Positions 57,300 through 64,000 of a stretch of DNA of 64,000 bases are shown piece by piece. The notes under the pieces are model-generated. The model saw only the letters and a program-made list of their open reading frames with translations, had not been told where the DNA came from and did no database searches. Within the stretch, counting starts at the first letter, position 1; the number at the start of each line of letters is the position of its first letter. The DNA lies in contig NZ_JACHKT010000002.1 of NCBI RefSeq assembly GCF_014204325.1, positions 1 through 64,000 of the forward strand. Direction: 5' to 3'. Made by a program: the position numbers and the translations under genes. This DNA comes from Arcicella rosea. GTDB lineage: Bacteria > Bacteroidota > Bacteroidia > Cytophagales > Spirosomataceae.

Positions 57300-57683
57300 A
57301 TGGCAGATTTAAAAGCATTCGCTGAGCAATTAGTGAACTTAACTGTAAAAGAAGTTAATGAATTAGCAGCAATTTTGAAAGATGAGTATGGTATCGAGCC
57401 TGCTGCTGCTGCTGCAGTAGTTGTAGCTGGTAACGCTGGTGGTGGTGACGCTGCTGAAGCTCCTGCTGAACAAACATCATTTGATGTTATCTTGAAATCT
57501 GCTGGTGCAAGTAAATTAGCAGTAGTTAAATTGGTGAAAGACTTAACAGGTCTTGGCTTGAAAGAAGCTAAAGATTTAGTTGACGGAGCTCCAAAAGCTG
57601 TTAAAGAAGGCGTATCTAAAGACGAAGCTGAAGGTTTGAAAAAATCTTTAGAAGAAGCTGGTGCTGAAGTTGAAGTTAAGTAA
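57300..57683 (+). CDS. rplL: 50S ribosomal protein L7/L12
   Basis: 127 aa: an N-terminal dimerisation helix pair ([31 protein letters not shown]), an Ala/Gly-rich hinge ([23 protein letters not shown]) and the C-terminal factor-binding domain [49 protein letters not shown]. It recruits translation GTPases. A strong terminator follows, whereas in most bacteria rpoB comes next; rpoBC are not in this window. Confidence 0.98.
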   Translation: MADLKAFAEQLVNLTVKEVNELAAILKDEYGIEPAAAAAVVVAGNAGGGDAAEAPAEQTSFDVILKSAGASKLAVVKLVKDLTGLGLKEAKDLVDGAPKAVKEGVSKDEAEGLKKSLEEAGAEVEVK

Positions 57684-57704
57684 TTAACTGACATTTTTAG
57701 AATA

Positions 57705-57739
57705 GAAAAAGGGTTGCAACTTAGTTGTAACCCTTTTTT
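57705..57739 (+). terminator. rplL terminator
   Basis: Arms 57706-57720 (AAAAAGGGTTGCAAC) and 57724-57738 (GTTGTAACCCTTTTT) with a 3-nt loop, one G-T-type wobble, and a T tail. It closes the ribosomal operon 22 nt after rplL. Confidence 0.9.
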
Positions 57740-57765
57740 CGTTTGTACCCATTACGCTAAAACCA

Positions 57766-57795
57766 TTAAAAAAGTGAGAGAAAAATCCCTCACCT
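57766..57795 (-). terminator. purM terminator
   Basis: On the minus strand GTGAGGG pairs with CTCTCAC (arms about 57787-57793 and 57774-57780) and is followed by a T run (complement of 57767-57773). It lies about 85 nt after the purM stop. Confidence 0.65.
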
Positions 57796-57879
57796 TAATA
57801 AGCTATTTATTTTTATTGAATTTGTCTAATATCTGCATTAAATACAGTTAACTGATTTCAGATAACTGTTAACCATCTC

Positions 57880-59043
57880 CTAATAAACAAACTCTCCAAA
57901 TTCAGATTGAATCGTTACTTGTTTACCTTCAAAGCCTTCTACTCTACCAATGATTTGTGCCTCTATTCCGAATGATTTTGAAATATCAATCAAAGTTTGA
58001 GCATATTGTGGGTTGATATATACTTCTAGTCTATGCCCCATATTGAAGACCTTATACATTTCTTTAAAATCTGTATTACTTTCTTCCTGAATCATTTTAA
58101 ACAATGGAGGCAAAGCAAAAAGATTATCTTTGATAATGTGTACGTTATTTACAAAATGTAAGACCTTCGTTTGTGCGCCGCCTGAACAATGTACCATTCC
58201 ATGAATTACGGGTCTTAATTCGTTTAATATCGCTTTTACAACGGGTGCATAAGTACGAGTTGGAGAAAGTATTAATTGCCCTACGTTCAATGGAGTTCCT
58301 GCCACTTCATCAGTCAGGCGTTTTGAGCCACTGTAAACCAAATCTTTTGGTACAGCAGGGTCAAAGCTTTCAGCGTATAAATCTGCCAAATAATGCCCAA
58401 GAACATCATGACGGGCAGAAGTAAGTCCATTTGAACCCATTCCACCATTATAAGCCTTTTCGTAATTCGCTTGTCCATCAGAAGCTAAACCAACAATCAC
58501 ATCGCCCGCTTGAATAGTATGATTAGAAATTACGTCTGAACGTTTCATTCTAGCAATTACGGTAGAATCTACGATAATTGTCCTCACTAAATCACCCACA
58601 TCTGCTGTTTCGCCTCCAGTACTCCAAATACCAATGCCATTATCTCTAAGCATTTCTAATACTTCTTCAGTACCATTGATAATTTCAGCAATTACCTCGC
58701 CTGGAATAAGGTTTTTGTTACGTCCAATCGTGCTTGATAGCAGCATATTATCAGTTGCTCCTACACAAATTAAATCGTCAGTATTCATCACTACCGCATC
58801 TTGAGCGATACCACGCCAAACAGAAACATCGCCAGTTTCTTTCCAATAAAGATAAGCTAATGACGATTTTGTACCCGCACCATCGGCGTGCATAATATTG
58901 CAATAGGTGTCATCGCCACCCAACATATCTGGTGAAATTTTACAAAATGCTTGTGGAAAAAGCCCTTTATCAAGTTTTTCGATGGCTTTATGTACGTCTT
59001 CTTTAGAGGCAGAAACACCTCTTTGCATGTAACGATCGGTCAT
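57880..59043 (-). CDS. purM: phosphoribosylformylglycinamidine cyclo-ligase
   Basis: AIR synthetase, the fifth step of purine synthesis (FGAM + ATP to AIR). I start at 59043 (MTDRYMQRGVSASKEDV, 387 aa) because the promoter -7 box at 59082-59089 makes the ATG at 59076 almost leaderless. Motifs: GGDDTYCNIMHADGAGTKSSLAYLY (ATP/substrate loop), DAVVMNTDDLICVGA, GGETADVGDLV, GLASDGQANYEKAYNGGMGSNGLTSAR, and MVHCSGGAQTKVLHF in the C-terminal domain. The length matches the longer Bacteroidota form. It is not adjacent to purine genes other than functionally (guaB is 45 kb away). Confidence 0.95.
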   Translation of the reverse strand: MTDRYMQRGVSASKEDVHKAIEKLDKGLFPQAFCKISPDMLGGDDTYCNIMHADGAGTKSSLAYLYWKETGDVSVWRGIAQDAVVMNTDDLICVGATDNMLLSSTIGRNKNLIPGEVIAEIINGTEEVLEMLRDNGIGIWSTGGETADVGDLVRTIIVDSTVIARMKRSDVISNHTIQAGDVIVGLASDGQANYEKAYNGGMGSNGLTSARHDVLGHYLADLYAESFDPAVPKDLVYSGSKRLTDEVAGTPLNVGQLILSPTRTYAPVVKAILNELRPVIHGMVHCSGGAQTKVLHFVNNVHIIKDNLFALPPLFKMIQEESNTDFKEMYKVFNMGHRLEVYINPQYAQTLIDISKSFGIEAQIIGRVEGFEGKQVTIQSEFGEFVY

Positions 59044-59081
59044 TATGCGGTTTACTGTTTTCGTTTGGTTAATCAATGTTA

Positions 59082-59089
59082 CAAAGTTA
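59082..59089 (-). promoter_or_regulatory. -7 element for purM
   Basis: CAAAGTTA on the plus strand is TAACTTTG on the minus strand (TAnnTTTG). A start a few nt downstream of it gives a leader of about 35 nt to the ATG at 59043. No good -33 element was found. Confidence 0.5.
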
Positions 59090-59385
59090 CGCTTATCTAA
59101 ACAAAAAACTTCATTTAAAGCTTTACTAAAGAATGCTTGTCTGCAAATTTCTTGAAAAGAGATAAAACCTTCTGAATTCAGGGCTTTTTTTAATGTTTTT
59201 ATAAACTTCTGATTAACAAAAGATTAAGTACAACAAAAAAGTATAACAAGACGTTATTTTTTCAAGATTTATCAGTAATTTACTAAATCATTAAATACAT
59301 CTGTTAAAAACACATAAAGCAGTAAAAATTTACAAAAGCAATCACGAGTTCTAGTATATTCTTTCAACATTAAAATTTAAGGATT
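59090..59385. other. intergenic region between divergent purM and the HNH gene, nothing recognised
   Basis: AT-rich, about 300 nt, with no convincing ORF, hairpin or repeat. It should contain the HNH gene promoter, but I found no good consensus match. Confidence 0.5.
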
Positions 59386-59904
59386 ATGGGTCGGAAAGTT
59401 TTAGTTTTAAATCAAGATTATAGTGCTTTAACCGTTTGTTCGATTCCTAAGGCTTTTTTACTAGTGTTTCTAAAAAAAGCTGATTTAATATCTGAGTCTG
59501 CTACTGAGCAACTAAGAAGTGTCTCGCAATCTTTTCCAATGCCTTCGGTAATTCGCTTACATCGTTATGTGTATTTACCTTATAAAGGTGTGATGTTATC
59601 AAGACAAAATATTTTTAGACGTGATGGTGGACAATGCCAGTACTGCGGAACACCCGAAGATTTAACCTTAGACCATGTTTTGCCAAAGTCAAGAGGTGGA
59701 AGAACTTCGTGGGATAATCTCACAACGGCTTGTAAAAGATGTAATTCACGAAAAGGAGACCTTACTCCAGAAGAAGCAGGAATGCCTTTAAAGACAAAAC
59801 CTTATAAACCTTCTTTTGTGATGTTTTTAAGAGATTTTGGTGGAAGTATAGAAGATAGCTGGTTACCTTTCTTGGGGAAGAAAAAAGAGAAGGTGATGGT
59901 ATAA
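59386..59904 (+). CDS. HNH endonuclease-domain protein
   Basis: 172 aa. N-terminal part VLVLNQDYSALTVCSIPKAFLLV, then an HNH domain with a zinc-finger frame: CQYCG and CKRCN give four cysteines, and LTLDHVLPKSRGGRTSWDNLTTACKRCNSRKGD carries the H-N-H/DH-x-N signature. This small stand-alone family is found once in most Bacteroidota and is conserved near housekeeping genes; it may act in DNA repair or processing rather than restriction. No methylase is nearby. It is monocistronic with a strong bidirectional terminator. Confidence 0.93.
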   Translation: MGRKVLVLNQDYSALTVCSIPKAFLLVFLKKADLISESATEQLRSVSQSFPMPSVIRLHRYVYLPYKGVMLSRQNIFRRDGGQCQYCGTPEDLTLDHVLPKSRGGRTSWDNLTTACKRCNSRKGDLTPEEAGMPLKTKPYKPSFVMFLRDFGGSIEDSWLPFLGKKKEKVMV

Positions 59905-59909
59905 TAAGT

Positions 59910-59955
59910 AAATTAAAACGAGGTCGCCCATTCCTGAGCGACCTCGTTTTAATTT
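59910..59955. terminator. bidirectional terminator between HNH and DUF2480 genes
   Basis: Arms 59910-59927 (AAATTAAAACGAGGTCGC) and 59938-59955 are perfect reverse complements with a 10-nt loop and T/A flanks. Confidence 0.9.
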
Positions 59956-59977
59956 ATTATTGATTCGTAGAAATTCT

Positions 59978-60496
59978 CTACCTAACCATTGCCTTTTTAT
60001 AAAGTGGCACAGTACTACAAGGTTCACCAAACATTAACGATTGTACATAAGGCTTGAATAATCTAGTGATTTCTACATAAGCACTGGTTGGTACAGGTAC
60101 TTTTGAGCAGCCTTTGATAACAACTTTCGCTCCACGGTAATCTTCTAGATTAATTTTGGCAAGGGCTTCGTAAAACAGTTTATCTTCCAAGGCTTTTAAA
60201 TCTCCGAAAACGATACAATTTGCAAAGTCTTGCATTTTCAAAGTCAATAACATATATGCCCAAGTAGGAATTACGGCATCTTCAGAACAAATCACAGCCA
60301 CATTTTTACCTTCATATTGCGACCAGTCATGATTTTTTAGAAATTCTCTAAAGTCTTTTTCCTTCAAAATCATGCCCATAAAAAGATTGTCTTTCAAATC
60401 ATAAACTACTCTTTCGCCTTGATGATAAAGTTCTTCAAGGTCGAATGAGATTAATCCACTGCTGGCTACTTTATTGATGATAATATCTTCTTCCAT
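59978..60496 (-). CDS. DUF2480 family protein
   Basis: 172 aa, starting MEEDIIINKVASSGLISFDLEELYHQGERVVYDLKDNLFMGMILKEKDFR and ending SLMFGEPCSTVPLYKK, a close match to the Bacteroidota DUF2480 pattern (INKVASSGL, VPTSAYVEI, GEPCSTVP). No signal peptide and no enzyme motif. Function unknown. Its start is 6 nt after the tsaB stop on the same strand, so it is co-transcribed with tsaB. Two cysteines (GCSK, EPCST) are conserved-looking. Confidence 0.9.
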   Translation of the reverse strand: MEEDIIINKVASSGLISFDLEELYHQGERVVYDLKDNLFMGMILKEKDFREFLKNHDWSQYEGKNVAVICSEDAVIPTWAYMLLTLKMQDFANCIVFGDLKALEDKLFYEALAKINLEDYRGAKVVIKGCSKVPVPTSAYVEITRLFKPYVQSLMFGEPCSTVPLYKKAMVR

Positions 60497-60502
60497 ATTC
60501 GA

Positions 60503-61186
60503 TTAAATTTTCTTTGGCTGAGTTCCTACAAAATCCTTTAAATAGAAAGGTTCAAAGCTCACTACGTTTTCAAACAACGATTCTTCAAAAGATTTAGTTG
60601 CCAAAACACCAATGGTTTTAGCAGAAGGATGAACAGTGTTTTCTAAAAAAATAGCGTTTTTATGCGAAATGGCTTCACGACATTTTTCTGCTCCGTCGCC
60701 GAAGAAAACAATGGGCTGTGTATTCAGTAAGTCAAGAAAGGAATATTCGTCGATAATTTTAGCTTCGGTTTCTAAAATATTGTGATGTTTTTTATCCCAA
60801 ATACTACAATATACTTCCATTCTTCGAGCATCAATCATCGGACAAAACAAGTAATTCTCAGGAAAGAAATCACTTATTTGCATTATCATCGCTTCTAAAG
60901 TATTTACGGAAATCAGCGGTTTATCCAAAGCAAAACAAAAGCCTTTTGCCGTAGAAACACCAATTCGTAAGCCTGTATATGAGCCTGGTCCTTTGGCTAC
61001 GGCGATGGCATCTAACTGGTTTAAGCTAAAACCAGCATGAGTAACAATATTTTCGCAAAGCGTTGTAAGCATTCCTGAATGAGATTTTTCAGTGTAAAGC
61101 TCACTACAAGCCAAAATTTTGCCGTCTTGATGAAGGGCAACCGAACATACTTTGGTGGAAGTATCTATACTAAGGATTAATGCCAT
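60503..61186 (-). CDS. tsaB: tRNA threonylcarbamoyladenosine biosynthesis protein TsaB
   Basis: 227 aa ASKHA-fold protein, partner of TsaD in making t6A at position 37 of ANN-decoding tRNAs. The N-terminal LSIDTSTKVCSVAL, the motif AVAKGPGSYTGLRIGVSTAKGFCFAL and the YLFCPMIDARRMEVY segment are diagnostic; TsaB lacks the metal-binding histidines of TsaD, as expected. A -7 box (TAATTTTG, complement of 61212-61219) lies 26 nt upstream. It is first of a two-gene unit with DUF2480. Confidence 0.95.
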   Translation of the reverse strand: MALILSIDTSTKVCSVALHQDGKILACSELYTEKSHSGMLTTLCENIVTHAGFSLNQLDAIAVAKGPGSYTGLRIGVSTAKGFCFALDKPLISVNTLEAMIMQISDFFPENYLFCPMIDARRMEVYCSIWDKKHHNILETEAKIIDEYSFLDLLNTQPIVFFGDGAEKCREAISHKNAIFLENTVHPSAKTIGVLATKSFEESLFENVVSFEPFYLKDFVGTQPKKI

Positions 61187-61211
61187 TGAGATTTTAAGAA
61201 TTAATTTCCCA

Positions 61212-61219
61212 CAAAATTA
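61212..61219 (-). promoter_or_regulatory. -7 element for tsaB-DUF2480
   Basis: CAAAATTA on the plus strand is TAATTTTG on the minus strand, 26 nt upstream of tsaB and just beyond the terminator of the preceding protease gene. The -33 element is not clear. Confidence 0.5.
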
Positions 61220-61233
61220 CATCCAAGCTATGG

Positions 61234-61268
61234 CAAATAAAAATGGCGATAGATTTCTCTAACGCCAT
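61234..61268 (-). terminator. terminator of the S41 peptidase gene
   Basis: On the minus strand ATGGCGTTAGA and TCTATCGCCAT (arms 61258-61268 and 61243-61253) pair with one mismatch around a GAAA tetraloop, followed by TTTTATTTG. It lies 26 nt after the stop. Confidence 0.8.
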
Positions 61269-61293
61269 CTTGTTTTTATACTTGTGTAATTTG

Positions 61294-62958
61294 CTAATTC
61301 CCTTTCAAAATTGATTGATAGCGAGGCATATCTCCAAATAATTTTAATGCTTCTTGAATTTCTGGGTCTTTGGCAAACGATTGTTCACGAGTACCTTTTT
61401 GTAAGTAATAATGCACCACAATTTCTTGCTCTAAAGCTGTTTTGATTTCATCCTTAAACTTCATAATATCAGCTTCTTTACTGTGTGAAAGTTTATTTCT
61501 TAAAGCTTTCAATTGTTCAGAAATATTTTCAAAATAACGTTCTCTTTTCGCTGAAGCTTCTAAAAGATTAAGGTCTTTTTCGGCTTGCGTAGTATAATCA
61601 AAATCTTGTGTAACCGCCCATTTTACAAAGTCGTTATACTCTGCATTGGTCAATTCAAAATCTTTTGCAGGTTTGATGGTAGGATGTTCAAAATGATATT
61701 TGATAGCATAATCAAACAAAATAAACTTGTTTGACAATGCCAAAGTAACCGCCGCTGGATATGGTTTGTCAACTTCAATATCTGGTAAAACGCCACCGCC
61801 ATCATATACTACTCTTCCACTTTTTTTGGTTTTGAATGGTCTGCGGAGCGAATCTGGTAATTTACCAACACTTCCATCTGGATTACGGTGACTATAATCA
61901 ATTGCCTGAATGCAACGTCCGCTTGGAATATAATACTTCGCTGTAGTTACTTTTAATTTAGTATTGTAGGTTAAATCACGAGTAATTTGAACCAAACCTT
62001 TTCCATAACTACGTTGTCCGATTAACACGCCACGGTCATAATCTTGAATGACTCCTGCTACAATTTCAGCGGCTGAAGCACTTCTTGAATTTGTTAAAAC
62101 CGTTACTGGAATTTCTGTATCCATTGCCGCATTTAAGCCAACATAAGTTTTATTCCAATCTTGTACTTTACCTTTGGTTGAAACAATTTCGGATTCTTTT
62201 GGAAGAAAAATGTTACAAATATCAACTGCCATGTTCAACAATCCTCCCGGATTTTCACGTAAATCCAATACTAATTTTTTCATGCCTTTTCCTTTCAATT
62301 CGGTAAATGCCGTACGAACTTCTTTGGAAGCAGTACTTGTAAAATCTTTTAAATCAATATAACCTACTTCGTTATTAATCATGCCGTAATATGGCACGTT
62401 TTTCATTTTTACGACATCACGAGTAATCGAAAATTCTTCTAATTTATCCGTTCCATAACGTTTTACGGTTAGTTTTACGGCTGTTCCAGTTTGTCCTTTG
62501 ATTAGTTTTCCAGCATCACCAATTTTTCGGGCTGCTAAATCAATGCCATCTACTTTTACAATTTCATCGCCAATGCGTAAACCTGATTTTTCTGCGGGTG
62601 TACCTTCATCAATGAGCATAATCAATATTTTGCCGTTTCTATTACTTGTAACAATGCCAATGCCATTGTACTTGCCCGTCGTCATCGTCATATAATCTTC
62701 GATTTCATCTTCTGCATAATACACAGTATATGGGTCGAATGATTTCAACATGGCATCAATAGACGTTTTGATGGTTCTATTGGGATTGATTTCATCTACG
62801 TAATAACGGTTCAATTCCTTGAAGAGCGTTGCATAAATGTCTAAATTTTTGGCGATTTCGAAGAAGCGTTCGCCCGGGTCAGTAAATGAAGCCAACGAAA
62901 AGCCCACCACAGTAACAGCTGTGATTATTAATGACTTAGCAGACATTTTTATATTCAT
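61294..62958 (-). CDS. C-terminal processing (S41) peptidase with PDZ domain
   Basis: 554 aa with an N-terminal signal/anchor (SLIITAVTVVGFSLASF), a Ctp N-terminal helical part, a PDZ domain (about 85-165: GIGIVTSNRNGKILIMLIDEGTPAEKSGLRIGDEIVKVDG) and the S41 domain: KGMKKLVLDLRENPGGLLNMAVDI, the catalytic Ser in RSASAAEIVAGVIQD and Lys in RSYGKGLVQ. The C-terminal ~150 residues are helical (EQLKALRNKLSHSKEADIM). CtpA-type proteases cleave the C terminus of envelope proteins in the periplasm. It is full length, and it heads away from rnpA. Confidence 0.95.
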   Translation of the reverse strand: MNIKMSAKSLIITAVTVVGFSLASFTDPGERFFEIAKNLDIYATLFKELNRYYVDEINPNRTIKTSIDAMLKSFDPYTVYYAEDEIEDYMTMTTGKYNGIGIVTSNRNGKILIMLIDEGTPAEKSGLRIGDEIVKVDGIDLAARKIGDAGKLIKGQTGTAVKLTVKRYGTDKLEEFSITRDVVKMKNVPYYGMINNEVGYIDLKDFTSTASKEVRTAFTELKGKGMKKLVLDLRENPGGLLNMAVDICNIFLPKESEIVSTKGKVQDWNKTYVGLNAAMDTEIPVTVLTNSRSASAAEIVAGVIQDYDRGVLIGQRSYGKGLVQITRDLTYNTKLKVTTAKYYIPSGRCIQAIDYSHRNPDGSVGKLPDSLRRPFKTKKSGRVVYDGGGVLPDIEVDKPYPAAVTLALSNKFILFDYAIKYHFEHPTIKPAKDFELTNAEYNDFVKWAVTQDFDYTTQAEKDLNLLEASAKRERYFENISEQLKALRNKLSHSKEADIMKFKDEIKTALEQEIVVHYYLQKGTREQSFAKDPEIQEALKLFGDMPRYQSILKGN

Positions 62959-63092
62959 TTGTCAGAAAATGTTAAAAGGGGAAATCGTAAAGTATTCATC
63001 CTTTACTTGATTGTACAAAGAACCAAACGAAGAAGTTTGTAGAAGTATTTCATAGCTTTGGTTAATTTCTTAGCTGATTGAAATACCGTTGG

Positions 63093-63551
63093 CTACACCA
63101 TTTTTTTGAAAATCGCTTTCATCGATTTTTCAATTTTGGCATAATCTTCTATCGTCTTTGCAATATACACAAAAGCAATATAAGCTGGAATTTGTGAAGA
63201 AGGTTTTTCCATCAAAAGATGTTTGTTCAAACGATAAGCCTCACGAGTACGGCGTTTGATGAGATTTCTGTCAACAGCATGTTTGAAGTAACGTTTTGAA
63301 ACAGAAATTAAAATAGCAGTATTAATTTTTGGTGTATTTTCTGTAGAAGTTTCAGGAATAATGTCAATCTCTGCATCAATGAATTCTGTACTCTCCGTTA
63401 CAGCGACTAAACTTGCATTATCGAGAATATAAGAAACACGAAAGGGGTAGAGAAAAACCGAGTTGATTTTTTCACTACCCTTTCTATCGAAGAGCTTATC
63501 TATAACTTTCTTAGAACTTAGACGTTCCGACTTTTTGAAAGTAAATTTCAT
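63093..63551 (-). CDS. rnpA: ribonuclease P protein component
   Basis: 152 aa basic protein with the RNP motif VDRNLIKRRTREAYRLNKHLL and the N-terminal FKKSERLSSKKVIDKLFDRKGSEKIN segment. It assists the RNase P RNA in maturing tRNA 5' ends. It lies 103 nt downstream of rpmH on the same strand, the conserved rpmH-rnpA order. Relatives in Cytophagales share this slightly longer form with an acidic insertion (DAEIDIIPETSTENT). Confidence 0.95.
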   Translation of the reverse strand: MKFTFKKSERLSSKKVIDKLFDRKGSEKINSVFLYPFRVSYILDNASLVAVTESTEFIDAEIDIIPETSTENTPKINTAILISVSKRYFKHAVDRNLIKRRTREAYRLNKHLLMEKPSSQIPAYIAFVYIAKTIEDYAKIEKSMKAIFKKMV

Positions 63552-63654
63552 GCTTTAATTTGTTAATTTGAAGATTTGCTCGCTTGAAAATGTCATTAAA
63601 ACAAAGTTCAAACGCTACTCATTTTCAAATTTTCAAATTGTTCACATTCTAAGA

Positions 63655-63810
63655 CTATTTACCTCTTTTCTCGTCTGAAACTGTCAATTTGTGTCTTCCT
63701 CTTGCACGACGAGCAGCCAAAGTACGGCGACCGTTTGGAGTTGACATTCTTTCACGGAATCCGTGTTTGTTCTTTCTTTTCTTTACAGAAGGTTGAAATG
63801 TTCTTTTCAT
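63655..63810 (-). CDS. rpmH: 50S ribosomal protein L34
   Basis: 51 aa, [20 protein letters not shown] at the start, then [31 protein letters not shown], the standard L34 sequence. The start ATG is the complement of 63808-63810 and the stop is TAG (complement of 63655-63657). It is too short for a length-filtered gene search. It precedes rnpA, the usual order in bacterial genomes, where dnaA and the origin are often near; none is visible here. A near-perfect promoter lies upstream. Confidence 0.97.
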   Translation of the reverse strand: MKRTFQPSVKKRKNKHGFRERMSTPNGRRTLAARRARGRHKLTVSDEKRGK

Positions 63811-63854
63811 GGCATTATATCTTTATAATTCTTATATTTCTAAAACAGGACTGC

Positions 63855-63885
63855 AAAGGTACAGAAGTTTTTTGAAGTTGCAAAT
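63855..63885 (-). promoter_or_regulatory. promoter of rpmH-rnpA
   Basis: On the minus strand TTTG (63885-63882), a 19-nt spacer and TACCTTTG (63862-63855) match the Bacteroidota consensus exactly. The start would lie near 63848, a leader of about 40 nt. Confidence 0.75.
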
Positions 63886-64000
63886 TCTTTCTAAAAACTT
63901 TCTGACACTAAGGTAATGATAATGAGTATCTTTGATGGAAATTATTAGAAAATTAGTCCTAAATACTTATTCAACACGCTAATTTTATATCACTTTGAAA
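63886..64000. other. right edge of the window, nothing recognised
   Basis: AT-rich, no convincing gene. An ATG at 63936 opens only 15 codons. TATCTTTG at 63927-63934 resembles a -7 element on the plus strand but has no -33 partner. Confidence 0.4.

Noticed and set aside
59386-59904. restriction endonuclease of a restriction-modification or defence system
   Set aside because: No methyltransferase or other defence gene is adjacent; the protein matches the small stand-alone HNH family found in most Bacteroidota.

Overview
This window is chromosomal DNA from a member of the Bacteroidota, most likely the order Cytophagales (an Arcicella, Emticicia or Flectobacillus-like relative; that level is inference). 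The evidence is low G+C, promoters of the Bacteroidota form TTTG-N19-TAnnTTTG in front of rplK and rpmH, many proteins of Bacteroidota-typical families (DUF3078, DUF4230, DUF4350, DUF2480, DUF6515, SusC-like carboxypeptidase-regulatory plus TonB-receptor fusion) and SPII/SPI export signals on many genes. I see no insertion sequence, phage, CRISPR array, rRNA or tRNA.

Layout. 0.2-7.4 kb: small hypotheticals, the PLP-binding protein yggS, a DUF4230 protein, hemA, and a lipoprotein made of two tandem truncated globins. 7.4-14.1 kb (minus): murD-ftsW-murG, mscL, a DUF3078 protein and guaB. 14.4-18 kb: an exported SUMF1-like protein, a Tat-exported MocA-type dehydrogenase, then a dienelactone-hydrolase-like protein. 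18.2-29.6 kb: an 11-kb stretch bounded by two inverted copies of a ~222-nt palindrome-rich element; it holds pcrA, a TSUP permease and a cluster of envelope genes (DUF3179, beta-barrel, PAP2/haloperoxidase-like, beta-barrel) with a recurring TTCC-N8-GGAA dyad upstream of two of them. 29.8-37.6 kb: a giant thioester alpha-2-macroglobulin, an FKBP and a DUF4419 protein. 37.6-40.3 kb: a TonB-dependent receptor under a TPP riboswitch, so a likely outer-membrane thiamine importer. 40.7-47.3 kb: the MoxR/DUF4350/DUF4129/SpoIIM cluster with a divergent RDD gene. 47.3-54.98 kb: regulator, transporters, nucleosidase, an orphan sensor kinase and carbohydrate-related proteins. 55.4-57.7 kb: rplK-rplA-rplJ-rplL, detached from secE/nusG and rpoBC. 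57.9-63.8 kb: purM, an HNH nuclease, DUF2480, tsaB, a C-terminal processing protease, rnpA and rpmH.

The most unusual content is between the genes. (1) Two ~222-nt elements of nested CTATCTC/GAGATAG palindromes, about 87% identical and in opposite orientation. (2) At least ten intergenic loci with short degenerate repeats phased at 7 (sometimes 8) nt. The unit sequence differs from locus to locus but the period is kept, and several loci carry the array followed by its reverse complement just before the next gene, even inside the rplK-rplA spacer. (3) Two families of regulatory-looking dyads, TTCC-N8-GGAA and AACTTTCnGAAAGTT, at specific promoters. None of these is explained by the coding annotation.
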